A stretch of DNA of 64,000 bases from Chlorella sorokiniana (GCA_025917655.1 CP084609.1:1736001-1800000); one strand, 5' to 3'. Counted from the first letter of the stretch, positions 33,140-46,100 are shown. Notes: generated from the letters alone by a model not told the origin. Numbers and translations are program-made.

Positions 33140-36100
33140 ATGGACTTGTTGGATGTGTTACAAACCGTCGACACTATGTCTGGGGACGAGTTGAGCGCTA
33201 TCGACCGGGTGTCTCTGGGGTTGTCTCGTTCGTATTATGCAGCGTCTCGGGTGCTGCGGCTCAGTAAGCTGCGAGACTTGCTGGCTGCCGGTGTTTCGAT
33301 CACTCCCGGCGCCCCCGTTTGGCTGCTGGGCAGCTGCTACTCTTGTCCCCCAGGCGCCACAGAGGCTCAGGAAGAAGAGGTGAGACGGCTTGAGGGACGA
33401 CAACGCGCTTTCCGGGATGCGGGCGACCTGCCAGGGCACCCAGCAGTTGCCGGCGCCGCCGCCGCCACCCGCCTGCTGCCACTCGTGCCCTGCAGGCGCT
33501 GGCACGCATGCTGCACCACTTCCAGAGCATACCTTGGATGTCGTACCGCACTGGGTTCACGGGCATAGGCGTGGGCTCGGTCCAGCTGCACAGCGACGCG
33601 GGCTGGGGCTGCACGCTGCGCAGGCGAGCGCCGCAGCATCCGCGACGGCCTCTTCATTGCCAGGGGCCAGTCCTGTGCTGCCCCTCGCTGACCCGTCGCC
33701 CCTGTGGCTGTGCAGCGGCCAAATGATCCTGGCGCAAGCCCTGCTGCGGCACCTGCTGGGCGCCGGCTGGCGGTGGCCGGAGGCGGAGGTGGCGGAGGGC
33801 GCCGATCCAGCCCCTCCGGCCAGCTTGGCGGCGCTGCTGGAGCTGTTCTGGGACACCCCGCCGGTGAGCGCCGCGCTTCGGCGATCACGCGAAGCATCCT
33901 TTTCCTATCCTCTTTTGGATGCGTCCACAAAAGCTTGTGCTGGCTCTCACCGCAGCCGCCCGCCCCCGCAGAGCGCAACGCCTTCTCGCTGCACAGCCTG
34001 TGCCGAGCGGGGCAGCGCTGCGGGGTGGTGCCCGGCCGCTGGCTGGGGCCCTGGGTGATGTGCAAGACGCTGGAAGCAGCGGCGGCGGAGGCGGCGCGTC
34101 GCAGCGCGCTGCAGGTGGGCAGGCTCCTGCTGCTGGCGCGCTGCTGGCGCCCTGTCGGCAGTGCACAGGCGGCTGTGTGGCAGCCTTCCACCCCCTCGCC
34201 CCCCCCCTCCAGGGCCTCCAGCTTGGACTCACCGTGGCAGTGCTGGCGGAGAGCGGCGGCGGCGCGCCGCTGCTGGTCACCAGCCGCTTCGAGGCGGCGT
34301 TTGCGGCACCCGGCAGCGGCGACGCCACCTTGGACAGCGGTGCGCAGCCGCCGCTGCACCAGCAGCAGCAGCAGCAGCAATGCCAGCAGCAGCAGCAACA
34401 CCAGAACGGCTACGGCTGCAGCCGGACGGTCGGCGCGGCGGGGCTGGAGGCCCTGGACAGCGGCACGCTGGCGGTGGAGGCGCCGCCGCTGGCCGCCAGC
34501 CTGGCGGCGCTGGGCAGCGGCAGGCGGGGGCTGCTGCTGCTCGTGCCGCTGGTGCTGGGGCTGGGCAAGGTGGGCCTGGCTGTGGGGACCTGGTTGCGTT
34601 TCTCGCCCCTGTGCACCGCGCAATGAATGCCGTTTCCTCTCGCAAGGCTGTTGGCGGTGTGGTCGGGTGTGCTAACGCTTGGCAGCAGGGAAAGCCTGCC
34701 TGGAGACTGCAGAGGCCAGTGGCAAGCTTGGTTATTCCCAGGGCCCGTGTGCTTTCCCCTGCCTGTACCGCAGCTCAACCCGCGGTACGTGCCGCAGCTG
34801 GAGGCGGTGCTGGCCATGCCGCAGTCGGTGGGCATCGTCGGCGGCCGCCCCTCCTCCTCCTCTACTTTGTGGGCTTCCAGCGGCGCCGGCCGGCAGCCGC
34901 GGCAGCGGCAGCGACGCCTGGCCCACACGCGGCTGGGGGAGGCGCCGCGAGAGGCAGCAGCTGTGGCTGCCGTCGGCGTGCCTGCGGGTGGCGCCACCGC
35001 GGCGCAGGCGGGGGCTGCGGCAGCGCCCGGCTGGCAGGAGGGCTCCGCCGCCGCCAGCGCTGCCGCCGCCGCCAGCACCGTCTTCTACTTGGACCCCCAC
35101 CAAGTGCAGGAGGTGAGCTGCTGCTGCTTTTGCAAGTTATTATCGCTGCCTGCCTGCAGAGGGTGTCAGCCGCGCGCGCACACCGACATGGGCGGCTGTC
35201 GCGTGGGCCCTTCAGACGCAGTCTCCCCCCCCCGACCGCTCACAGCACCCCCTCAACCCACACCCACACACACACATGCCATTTCCGCCCCCCCGGCCGC
35301 CGTCCCCCCACCCCCACCCCTACACACGCACCGCTCCACACCACACCACACCCCTGGCGCTCCCGCAGGCTGCCTGCTGCTCCGACGACTGGCGCAGCTT
35401 CCGTGCGGAGGCGCCCCGCACCATGCCCCTCCCCGCCATCGACCCCTCCCTCGCCCTCGGCTTCTACGCAGCTTCCCTGGGTGGGTGCGCTGGCTGGCCC
35501 GCGGAGGGCCCGCCTGCGAGCTGTACAAAACACACACATGCATCTGTGCTGCGACACGGCTGCTGCTGCGGTGGTCGGCAGCCTGCGGGTCAGCCCGGCT
35601 TTCTGTCTCCCTGGGGCACTCCCAGCCAGCCAGCTGGCACTGCCGCCGCCTCCCCCACCTGCCCCGCAGACGAGTACCGAGACCTGTGCCGGCGGCTGGC
35701 AGCGCTGGAGGCGCGGTCGGGCGGCGCGCGCCGCTGCTGTGCGTGACGAGCGAGGAGGAGGCGGCGGCGCGCTACGCCACGCCGCACGAGTCGGGTGCGG
35801 CGCTACAAGCTATTGCCGGCGCCAACCGCTCCCCAAGCCTCCAGCCGCCTTCCGACACGCCTGCATTACCCCTGCCTGCGGCGGGCTGCATTGCCCCTGC
35901 CTGCGGTGGGCATCCTGCAGGCCGCGGATTGCTCACATTGGTGTGCCGCCAGCATGCAGAATGGGAGCCAGATGAGATGAGCTCGGGGGAGGAGCAGGAG
36001 GTGATGAGCTCCAGGGAGGGGGAGGTGGAAGAAAGCGAGGAGGCGCAGGCCGCCGCCGACGCCGCAGCCGCCGCGGAGGCTGTGCAAGCGGACGAGCCGG

Positions 36101-36405
36101 TGGTGCTGCCGGCAGAAGACGTGGCGGAGGCGGCGGCGGCGGCAGAGGAGCCGGTGCTGGTGCCGGCGGAGGACGTGGCGGTGGCGGCGACCGCCGCGCC
36201 TGCGCCGCTGTCCCCCGTGGCGGCAGCGGCGGCAGCCCGGCGAGCGGCCTCTGCCGGCCTGGGCAGCCCCTCGGGCCCTACAGCAGGCAGCCCACGCGGC
36301 CCGCAGCCTGAAGGGCCGCAGCGTGGGGAGCAGCATGGGCAGCAAGGCGGTGCGCAGCAGGAGCCCAGCGGGCAGGGCCAGCAGCGCCTGTCGCCCGACA
36401 GATGA
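33140..36405 (+). CDS. ATG4: ATG4 cysteine protease (peptidase C54)
   Basis: ATG4 trims the C-terminus of ATG8 and later frees it from lipid during autophagy. Exons are about 33140-33380, 33497-33623, 33716-33863, 33955-34113, 34213-34569, 34774-35111, 35370-35480, 35670-35790 and a last block to 36405. APVWLLGSCY is the usual family opening. HSDAGWGCTLRSGQMI contains the catalytic Cys, and YLDPHQVQ supplies the Asp and His. LLLLVPLVLGLGKLNPRY and LYFVGFQ are other conserved blocks. A Gln-rich insert (~34361-34405) interrupts the domain. The last ~140 residues form an acidic, Ala-rich tail with two imperfect repeats around VPAEDVA, likely disordered. Intron 2 has a GC donor at 33624; the split Ser codon (AG|C in TLRSGQ) fixes it. 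The frame slips at ~34846 and ~35735, both in G/C-rich runs. Confidence 0.88.
34360..34405 (+). repeat. CAG-rich stretch coding poly-Gln in ATG4
   Basis: Repeated CAG/CAA codons give Gln7-Cys-Gln5 inside the ATG4 catalytic domain, between SRFEAAFA and GLEALDSG. It is in frame and probably a surface loop. The length may vary between strains. Confidence 0.75.
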
Positions 36406-36877
36406 GCAGGGGCTGGGAGCTGCTGTAGCTTGCTTGCCAAGCCCTGCCCATCCACCGCAAGGAGCCAAGGAGAAAAGTACAACTGCTTGCTACCTTGCAG
36501 TCGCCCGCACTCGCCGCAGCCCTGCTCGTGCGCTGCCCTCCACGCCGCTTCCTGCAAGCGACTGCTGTCCTGTGATGCCTGGCACGGCCCAAATGACAGC
36601 GTGATACACGTCAAGCAGGACAGGAAGGTACTGAGCACAGACCACTGGATTTCCACAGTTTCATGCATTCAGCTGTGATGTCCCCGACTGATGATCTGCA
36701 ACGGGAGCATGCCCATGTATTGCCTTGAGGGCGTATCTGCTGCCAAGGTCTGCCGCACACCTACGTCTTTACGGTCTATCCCACACACAACTGGACTGGA
36801 CTGGCAGCGCTGCAAAATCACCCCATTCTGCACGCTTCCAGAATATTCTAGCCTGGCTGCCATGCCTGCATCCAGCC
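36406..36877. other. Convergent 3' gap
   Basis: About 470 bp between the stops of ATG4 (plus) and the coiled-coil gene (minus). It is less GC-rich than the exons. No gene or clear TGTAA signal is seen. Confidence 0.45.
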
Positions 36878-39800
36878 TCATCCAGCCTCAAGTTGTGAGC
36901 AAGCCGCGTGCAGGGGCCCGGCCAGTTCCTGCAGCGGCGAAAAGTCAGACCCCCAGTCGACGCAGCTGCAGCCGCACGCCGCTCGTTCGCGCGCGACCTC
37001 CTCCAAGCGCCGCTCCACCTCCGCACGGCGCTTGCGAACCTGCACGCCGCAGCAACGGCGGGCGGGTGAGCGCGGCACTCAAGCACGCATGCCCAGACGC
37101 CCTTTCCAGCAGGATCCCATGGCAGTTCTGCTGCATTTGCAGCGGCGCCTGCCTGCAGCGTGCGCCCCGCAGTGTGTGCAGGCATCTTGGCTGCCTCCGC
37201 CTCCAGCTGGTTCCGCTCCGCGTTCAGCTCCAGCAGGCGCGCCTCCAGCGCCGCCGTGCGCTCCAGCATGTCCTGCAGCCGGTGTGTGGGATGGTGGTGT
37301 GTGTTGGGGTGGTGTGTGTGTGGGGGGGGCATGCAGAAGTCAGCAACCAAGCCATGCGCATTGGGGGCCGGTGCCAGGCTGGCGAGAGAGGCACCATTGC
37401 ATTGGGCCGGCGCGTCCTGCCGCAGCCACAGCACAGCACAGCACACAGCCCAGTGGATTGAAGCAGGCGCTGGCCACCGCTGGGCCCCCGCCCCCACCTG
37501 CAGCGTGTCGTCAGTTCCATACGGGCTGGCGGAGCTGGGAGTTCCGAGCCCCATCCCCTGCAGCTGCGACGTCAGCTCATCCTCCTCGCCCCTGCTGCCT
37601 CGCTGCCGCCGCTGGGCCTGCTGCCAGGCGTGAGAGTCATCCCGGCTTGGTGGGCGTGGCTGCGGGGTGGCTGTGCCAGCCGGGCGATCCCAATCAGAGG
37701 GCTGCAGCTGGCCCCGTTGCTGGGTTAATGGCGAACAGGAGGTTGGGCTGTGGCTGCAGCCAGGCTCGCTCGGAATGGGGCAGCTGTCGGTTGCGGCCTG
37801 GGCTGCTGGAGATGCGACAGGCTGGTGATTGTAGCGCTGAAACACTCCGCGCACAGAGCTCTCTGCAAAGCTGCTCCCCAAGTCATGGGGACCTCCTTCT
37901 TGCTGCCATGGCTCCCCCTGCGCCTGCACCGGCTGCTGATGGTACGGCGATGCGGTGGGGGCACGGAGGGGAGGCTGCTGCATGCTGCGCGGGTCAAGAC
38001 CCGGCTTGGCGAGCACCTGGCTGCGCTGGCCCCGCAGCAGGCTGCCGTCGGCTTGGGGATAACCTGGGTCCGTATATCTGCCTCTCTGCCTGTCCATGCT
38101 GCCGCCGTGCTCCAAACTATGCGGCATCGCGCTGCCTGGGTCTGCGTGCTGGCCTGCCCCCGCCCAGCCCGGGTGAGGGCTGGGGAAAGCCAGGGGCGGC
38201 GTGCCGTCGCTGCCTGCCGCGCAGCTCCCATTCGAGGCGGTGTTAGAAGGTGCGTGCGTGAGCGGGGTCGCGCTGGGTGCAGTGCGGTGGCTCACTGCCG
38301 CCGCAGTGGAGGAGGCCCGCGCAGCGAAGGCCGCAGCCGCCTCGAGCTCGCGGTTGCGCCCCTAAGGGCCGCCATCTGCCCGCGCGCCTCTGCCAGGGAC
38401 TCCTCAAGCCGCCTGACTTCCTCCTGCAGTGTTGCAGAAACAAAGGAGTTTGTGAAGGTAGCATACTGCTGATACGCAACCAAGACTGCACATGCGCAAG
38501 GACACAAGGCACCATGCGCGCTTGCAGGGCCACCCTCACCGCAAGCGCCTGCGCTTGAGACTGCAGCATGGCATTGTCCCGCTGCAGGGCCTCCAGCTGC
38601 CGGTCCTTGCTGCCCGCAGAGCCCTTCAGGATGCAGTTGCAATGAGGGAGGGAATCGACATCTTGGAGTATAAAACACGCTGACACGTTGCACCGCATTC
38701 TGTGCAAGCCATGATCTGAGGACAACACGAGGAGCGCAGACCAAGCTCCGAGCAGCGTGCGGCAGGCACCTGCAGGGCCCTCAGCCGGTCCTCCAGCCCG
38801 CGTATTGCCACGTCGCGCTGCGCCAGCGCTGTCCCCGCCTCAGCGCCCTGCTTCCGCAGCGCGGCTGCGGTGTCATCCAGCAGCGCGGCGTGCGAGGCGG
38901 CGGCCTCCAGGCGACGGTTGACCGACTTGAGCTCTCTGTCACGCTGTTGAGGGGGAGGCAAGGGGGCAGGGAGGACCGTGTGAGAGGGAAGGCAGGGCGC
39001 CAAAGCAAAAGGGGGCTTGCAGGCAAAGCGCCAACGACGTGGGCGGGCTGGTGCTGGGGCCGAGCCGTCGCCCCAACACGACGGCGCCAGCACCCACCTG
39101 CAGCACGTCCTCCCTGCAGTGCGCCAGCTCGTCGGACAGCGCAGCGCAGCGCGCCCGCTCCGCCTCCAGCTCCGCCTCGCGCGCCGCCACCGCCTGCTGC
39201 GCGGCGGCCAGAGCGGCGCCCGCGGCCTCGGCTTCACGTGCCTTGGCCGCCAGGCGCCGCTGCAGCAGCCGCTCAGCCTCGGGGTCGCCGCCCGGGGGCA
39301 GGTGGCTGCTGCCTGTGCTGCGTGCTGGCGACGCCTGGCTGCTGTGGGAGGCTGCCGAGCCGGAGACGGCGGCTTGCAGCTTGGCCTGCAGCGCACACAT
39401 CCAGCTCACAGGCCCGGCCTTGGCAGGCTTGAGGGCGGCAACACACGCCAGCAGAGCAGAGCAGATGGTTGGCTCTTCGAATCAGCAATTGCACGCTGAG
39501 CATCACCTGCAGCTCCCTGCACTGACTCGCCAGCTCGGCATTGCGCTGCTCCAGCTGCCAGGCCTGCGATGGCTCCATGGCGGCGCCGGGCGTCAAACGC
39601 TGCTGCTGCTTAGGCTGGGCAGCCCCGTCAGCTCCGCTTGCAAAGTCTGCAATAGTGACCCCGCTGCGTGGACTGGGCTGCTCCGCGGAACGGGCACCGG
39701 CGCTCTTGGAAGGTGACCAGGAGTCGAGGGTCAACTCGGCGGCTGTGCAGAACACGGGTGGCGGCGGCGACATAGCGCCTGTGGCATAGTCTGGAGGGTG

Positions 39801-39911
39801 GCCCGGGGCTGGAGCTAGCCCTGAAATGCCGTTAGTACCATGATACTGCTGCCAGGCCGACACAGGGTTCTGGAACTGAAAAGAAGGCCCCGATTGCCAA
39901 GTGCCGGACAT
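36878..39911 (-). CDS. Coiled-coil protein, divergent partner of kinesin-12
   Basis: Minus-strand gene starting MSGTWQSGPSFQFQNPVSAW at 39911. The first exon is Pro/Ser/Gly-rich and ends in MEPSQAWQLEQRNAEL, the start of a coiled coil. Following exons encode AKLQAAVSGSA to HCREDVLQ (~39383-39105), RDRELKSVNRRLEAAASHAALL to LRALQ (~38945-38773), KDRQLEALQRDNAMLQSQ (~38625-38540) and EVRRLEESLAEARGQMAAL (~38430-38310). A ~260-residue disordered Pro/Gln/Ser-rich block (38295-37500) comes next, then MLERTAALEARLLELNAE and NQLEAEAAKMP (~37270-37190). The last exon has VRKRRAEVERRLEEVARE and stops at 36878. The layout of coil, disordered linker and basic terminal coil is typical of microtubule or centriole-associated proteins. 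I do not recognise the family. A TTG 20 codons upstream of the chosen ATG keeps the frame open but is not a likely start. Confidence 0.6.
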
Positions 39912-40150
39912 CGTCAGCTCCTCGATAGCCTCAAACGGCGTGTATCCCCGCCAAGTTGCGAAGAATTGCAATCCTCAGCGAACGGACGCCGGCGCGGCAT
40001 TCCAAAAATCAGAGCTCGTGCTGCGTATGGAGCACAGCACGAGCCCCCAAACCGTTTGTGCCGCTGAGTCACGAGTGTGAGAAACGCCATGCATGTCTAC
40101 AGTCGGCCATGAGAACCCGCTCAGGAGGCTAGAAGCAGCTGTCGTTGGAC
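39912..40150. promoter_or_regulatory. Divergent promoter gap of coiled-coil gene and kinesin-12
   Basis: About 240 bp separate the two start codons, so the genes share promoter DNA. No specific box is identified. Cell-cycle co-expression is a reasonable expectation, not shown. Confidence 0.45.
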
Positions 40151-43100
40151 ATGAGGGGCGTAAAAGCTGCCCTCGCGGCCCTGAGCGGCGGCAAGCGCAG
40201 CTCGGAGAAGCCCTCCTCCCGGAGTTGCGGTGCTGAGAACGAGAATGATAGCCCTCACGCGTCCAAGCGACTGCACGCCCCGGACTTGGTCCCTCAGTGC
40301 CCGGTAGTTCACGCCGAGGAGGCCAGGCATTCACCGATGTGACAGCAAGTGGTACGGTGAGGAGCGCCGTGGGCTGGACAACAACCCTACCGTCTGCCCG
40401 CTTCCGCAGCTTCCGACAGCCGTCCCTAGCTGGGCCAACCCCAGGCCTGCTCACGCTCACGTCCCTTGCGTGCAGCCCCGTGCGTTGAACTACGGCGACA
40501 CATCCCCGCCAAGGCGGGCCGCACGCACCAGGCCAGCCTGGCGCGCGGCAGCCCGTCCCGCGGCACACTATCGGCTCGCTTCGGTCCCGCATCCGCGCGC
40601 ACTCCGCACCATGCCTCGCGCCTCGGCTCCCACCCCCTGCCCCAAGCCGAGCCTGCAGATGCTGCTGCAGCGGCAGCAGATGGCGCAAGCGGCCTGGCTG
40701 ATGCTTCCGACAACATACGTGTGGTGCTGCGGGTGCGCCCCCGCAGCGAGCGGGAGAGCAGCCTGACCGGCGCCGTTGCCGTGCACCCCTTGGGCAGCAC
40801 CGCGGTGCGCGTGGCCTCCCATCCCGAGCCCCACACCTTTTCCTTTGACTACGTGGCGGGGACGCCACCGGCCAGGACACCATCTTTCAGGGTGCGCCGT
40901 TTTGCTTAGGGCGGTGTGCGGATTACCGGGTGTGGCCCTGCTGCCCATTGGAGCCTGAGGGGGAGCGCGCCTTTTTGCGTCTCGGCCCCTACAGTCGTGG
41001 CTCGTGCCTGCCCCCACCCCAATTCTCACACCTGCCTGCCTCGCGCAGTGGCGGGCAAGCCGATTGTCGACAACTGCTTCGCTGGGTACAACGGCTGCAT
41101 CTGTGAGTGCCTGCCCCGCCTGCGCCCTTGCTGCCCCCTTCCCGCCGCCTTGGGCTGCCTGCAAAGGGCCTCTTTTTCACCAGTTGGGTCCACTTGCATC
41201 GCCTCCCACCCGCAGTTGCCTACGGTCAGACAGGCAGCGGCAAGACCTACACAATGCTGGGGGATGAGGAGGAGGGCGAGGGCGCCGGGCGTGGCGAGGG
41301 CCGCGGCCTCATCCAGCGGGTGTTCGAGCACCTCTTCGCCCGCATCGCTGCCAGCGGGGAAGCACCTGCTGGAGTGCTCCTTCCTGGAACTGTACAACGA
41401 AACCATCACGGACCTGCTGGATCCGTCCCGCACCGGCCTGGCGGTACGGGAGAACCTGGAGGGGCCGTACGTGAGCAACCTGACGGCGCACGAGGTCTAC
41501 AGAGGTGGGTTGGGGGCCAGGCTCAGCACAGCGTGGCATGCATGGCGGAGGAAGCCGGCGGGGTGCTGCTTTGCCCGATGGCAGGCAGCGAGGTGTGGGC
41601 GCAGCATGGGCTGGCCGGTTGTCAAGGCAGCCGCCAGCGCGTATGCTTCTGGCTCGGGGTGCATGTCCCCATGTGGCGGCTGCCTCCGCCCCCTCTGCAG
41701 TGGAGGACGTGGTGTCGCTGCTGCACACGGGGCAGGCCAACCGGCGTGTCGGGAGACCAACATGAACGAGCGGTCCAGCCGCAGCCACAGGTGAGGAAGG
41801 GGGAGTGGGTGGGTGGGGCTGGGCTGAACACCCCGGGCTGGCCCCCTGCATACCCTGCCTGCAAACGACAGCAGCTCCTCGCACCCGTCACCGCCTGTTA
41901 TCGTCTGTTACCACCCATTCAACCCCCACCACCCCGCACCCCCCCCACCACCCCGGCTGCCGCAGCGTGTTCACCTGCAAGCTGCAGAGCAAGATGGTGG
42001 ACGCGTACGGCACCACCCACCTGCGCACCTCCCGCCTACACCTGGTGGACCTTGCGGGTGAGGCGGGCGGCAGGGGCGCAGCGAGAGGGGCGGCTGCGAG
42101 CAGGGGGTTGCCCCGCTGCCTGCCGTTGCCACCCCTTCCTTCCTGTTCCCACACGTGTCCTTGTGCATCACCTCTCCCCAAAACTTGCCCGCCCCCTCCC
42201 CCTTCCCCGACCGCAGGCAGCGAGCGGCAGAAGGCCAGCGGGCGCAGGGTGAGCGGCTGCGGGAGGCCACCGCCATCAACAAGAGCCTGTCGGCGCTGGG
42301 CAACGTCATCATGAGCCTGGTGGACCAACAGCACGTGAGTTGTTTTTGTGTAAGGGAAGGGCTGAAGTTGGGCAGGCTCTTGATGTGTATGCGGGCGTGC
42401 ACTTGATTTCACTTCAAATGTTGATCCGGGCGAAAGGGGCAAAGGGATGAGCGCATGGCTGCAAGCGCTGCCTGCCTGACCCTCCCCCGTGGCCGCCCCT
42501 GGACCCGCGCTGCAGGGCCGCACACGGCACGTGCCGTACCGCGACTCCCGCCTCACCTACCTGCTCCAGGACTCGCTGGGCGGCAACGCCAAGACGTGCC
42601 TGGTGGCCACGGTGTCGCCGGCGGCGGTGAACGCGGCGGAGACGCTGAGCACGCTGCGCTTTGCCGACCAGGCCAAGCGCATCAAGAACCAGGTGGGTGG
42701 AGGGCAGGGGTGGAGGGCTGCCTCTCGTGTTGTGGTGCCTGGCCGGAGGCAACCGGCGGACAGGGAAGTAAACGTGCGAGGCGCTAGCTGAGAACGAAAG
42801 CTGCGACAGCCTTTCTGCCAGCCTGCCCTCCTCTGCCGCTTCCCTGCGCAGGCTGTGGTGAACGAGGACACGGACGGGGACAGGGCCGCCCTGAAGAAGG
42901 AGATCAAGCGGCTGCAGGAGGAGCTGGCGGCGACGCGGCGCGGCCAGGCCCAGCACCCGCCGCCGCTGGGCCTTGCCACCAGCGATGGTGCAGTGGCGGA
43001 CGCGGAGGCTGACGCCGCGTGGGATGCGTTGCCTGAGGGCCAAGAGGTGAGCCGCGCTCCGCTGGCTGCCCGTGCCCAGTTCTTTCCTAGGTGCTGCTGC

Positions 43101-46100
43101 GCCCTTCTCCACCCGTCCAGCCCAGAGGTGCCCGCGCAGCCGGCGGCGTTGCCTCACTTGTGCACCATCTTGCCTCCTGCCTCCCGTTTGGGGCCAGGGC
43201 CGGCATGCGGCGCTCGTGGGCGCGCTACGTCGGGAGGAGGCGGCGGTGAGAGAGGCGGCGCGGCTGGAGGCTGAGCTGGAGGGCATGCGCAGCCTGCTCA
43301 AGGTGGGCCTTGGTTGGGTGGGTGGGTGGTTGAACGATGGGCGGGCCCCGCGTCGACACTGCGGCAAGCACTGCGGCTGGAGCTGCCACCTGTCATGCGT
43401 TTATGATGCCCCCCCTTCCCCCCTCTCCGCCCCTTCAGGCCAAGGACAGCGACCTGCAGCGCTCCCAGATGATGCTGCGCCTCAAGGAGTCGCGGCTGGT
43501 GCGCGTGCAGGCGGCAGGTGGGCGCGGCGGCAACCGGCGCCGCTGCCCGGCCTGCCTCGCTGCGGCACCCGGCGCATCCCTTGCCTTGCTGGGCCGTGCC
43601 GCTCACCCAGCCGTCACCCAAGCTGACGCTCTCCCGCCTGTCACCCAACACGCACTCAAATGCCTGCCCAGCTGTCTGCCTGATGTGGCGCAGGGCCTGC
43701 GCTGTGCGACGTGCCGACCGAGGTGGCCGAGCTGCGGCAGGAGGTGGAGCTGCTGCGTGGCAAGTGCGACGCTCACCCCGAGGTCAAGCGCTTTGCGGTG
43801 GAGAACCTGCACCTGGGAGAGGTGGGCGGCTGGCCTGGGGGATGGCATACGCGAGTTTCGAGCGCAGCAGCTGGGTCCAGCTGCACTTGCGCAGGAAGGC
43901 AGGCGAGAGAGGGGGTATGCAGGAGAGGAGAGGATGTTGACAGACTGTCAGCAGCCAAAAAGCACGGAAACGATGCAGCCTGCTGCGCGGCACCCCGCCT
44001 GCCGCAGGAGCTGCGCAAGCTGGGGGATCGTGCGGCGGGGCGAGCTGGCGGCGTTGAGCGCTGACGTGGCGGCGCTGCGCTCCGAGCTGCTGCGCTCCGA
44101 CGACGAGCTGGCGCGCTGCCGGGATGAGGCTGAGGCGGCCCGGCAGGCGGCCCAGGCGGCCCAGGCGGAGGCGGAATGCACTGCGGAGGCCAGAGTGGTG
44201 AGCTGCGCTTGCCGCTCCCCTCCCTGCCCTGCTTGCACTGCCTTGTGTGTCCCCCGCCTCTCTCTAAGACGTGTGTTCCCTCCTGCCCTCTCGTATGCAG
44301 GCGGAGCAGGCATCCCAGCTCCGACAGCAGCTGGAGGAGGCGCAGTATGCTGCAGCGGAGCGAGGAGGCCGCCGCCGCCGCCGCTGCCGCCCAAAACGAG
44401 GAGCTCCAAGCGCGGGTGGCGTTGCTGCAGGGCGCCGTGTTGCAGCTGGAGAGGCAAGCCTCCGCGATTGTTCTCATTGCACGCATAAACCCACCAGTTG
44501 TTCGCTACCTGTAAGCGCAGACGATACCAGCACCCAGCGACACAGCGCACTCCTGGCGCCTGGAAGGCCAGGGCGGCGTCCTCGTGCCTGGCTGTGCTGC
44601 CTGGACCTCGCAGAAATCTTAGAACCCCTCTGCTTGCTTGCTTGCACCCCTTGCAGCACCCAAGCCGACCTCCAAAGCGAGCTGAGCCCAGCCAGGAAGG
44701 CGGTACACCGGCTGGAACAAGACTTGGGGCTGGCCCGCCAGGAGGGCACCGCCGCTGCTCTGCGCGCCTCCACGGAAGCCACGCTGCGCGGCCAGGCGGA
44801 ACTGTCTGCTGGGCAGGCGGCGGCGCGTGCCGCAGCCCTGGAGGCGGAACTGATCGCCCTGCGCTGCGCAAGCAGCGATGGAGCGGAGCGCAGCGCTGCG
44901 GCGGAACAGGCCGAAGCGGCGGCAAGGTGGGCAGGGTGTCGCGGAGAGTGGGCTGGGTAGTGAGGTGGCTGGGTTGGCTGGAAGGATTGCATGCGTTGTG
45001 GGTGGGCAGTGGATGGGGCAGCGGGAGCAGTGTGCGGCCTGCGCTGGCTTGCCCGGCGCCTCGGGCCGCGTTGTCCAGAGGCCTTCCTGCTTGCTCCGCC
45101 TGCCTTGCAGCGCTGAGCTGGCGGGGGTGCGTGCTGAGCTGGAGGGTGAGCGCACGCTGGCGGCGCAGCGCTCTGCTGAGCACGCTGAGGCAGCTACTCA
45201 GCTGGAGGCAGCGCAGCGGAAACTGGCGGAGGCCGAGGTGCAGGCGGCGGCGGCGCAGCGCGCGGCCTTTGAAACTGCTGCTGAGCTGGAGCGCATGCGT
45301 GGGCAGCACGAGGTTGCCCAGGCGGAAGCAGCGACACGCCTTGCAGGTGGGCCAGGAGTGCAGAGGGGGAGTCGACGGCTGCTGTAGTTCGACCATTTTT
45401 CCATGACTGTGGTTGGCCTTTCCCATCCCCGCATGCTGCCCTGCAGCCGCGCTGGAAGCCGCGGGAGAGGCCCAGCGGGAGCTGCTGGTGCTGTCAGCTG
45501 CCATGGCAGAGCAGCAGGCAGCGTCCGATGCGGCTGCGGCGCGGGCAGACGGCCTCGCGCAGCGCTGCTGCCAGCTGCAGGAGGATTCCGCCCGCCTGGC
45601 CAGCATGCTGGCGCAGCGCAATCACGAGCTGATGGGTGGGTGGGCGGTAGGGAATCAGAGCTGGAAGAGGTTGTCGGTGTCGGGTGGCCAAAGCAGTGCA
45701 CATCTGCTCAGCGTGCATAATGCTGAGCGTCTGGATCGCCCTTTAGGCCTTTCTGCTCTGCATCTGGTGGCGAAGTCAGGTGAGGCGGTTAAGCTCACAC
45801 ATTCTTTAACACGTGTCTGCAGAGCTGGAGAGGAGCCTGGAGAAGAAGGACGCTGCGCTGGAAGCCGCGACTGCCGAGGCGGAGCGCCTTGCTGCAGACG
45901 CTGCGGCTGCTGTCGCTGCCGCCGCCGCGCGGGACAAGGAGGTGGCGGCGGATCGGGGGCAGGTGGCGGAGGCCGCTGCTGCCTTGCATGTTGCGCATGA
46001 GCAGCTGAGCGAGCTGCAGGTGGGTGGGCAAGCAGGGGGGTGGGTGGGCGGGTGGGGTGCGTGCCGTCAAGGGGACAGGAGATTGGCTGAGGGCTTTGCC

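Noticed and set aside
40151-40342. Separate small gene at the kinesin 5' end
   Set aside because: The frame ends within ~60 codons, and its position 240 bp from the divergent gene fits a first exon of the kinesin better, though the junction is unresolved.
40863-42245. Programmed ribosomal frameshifting in kinesin
   Set aside because: There is no slippery heptamer with a following structure, and slips occur at four sites in one domain and in many unrelated genes.
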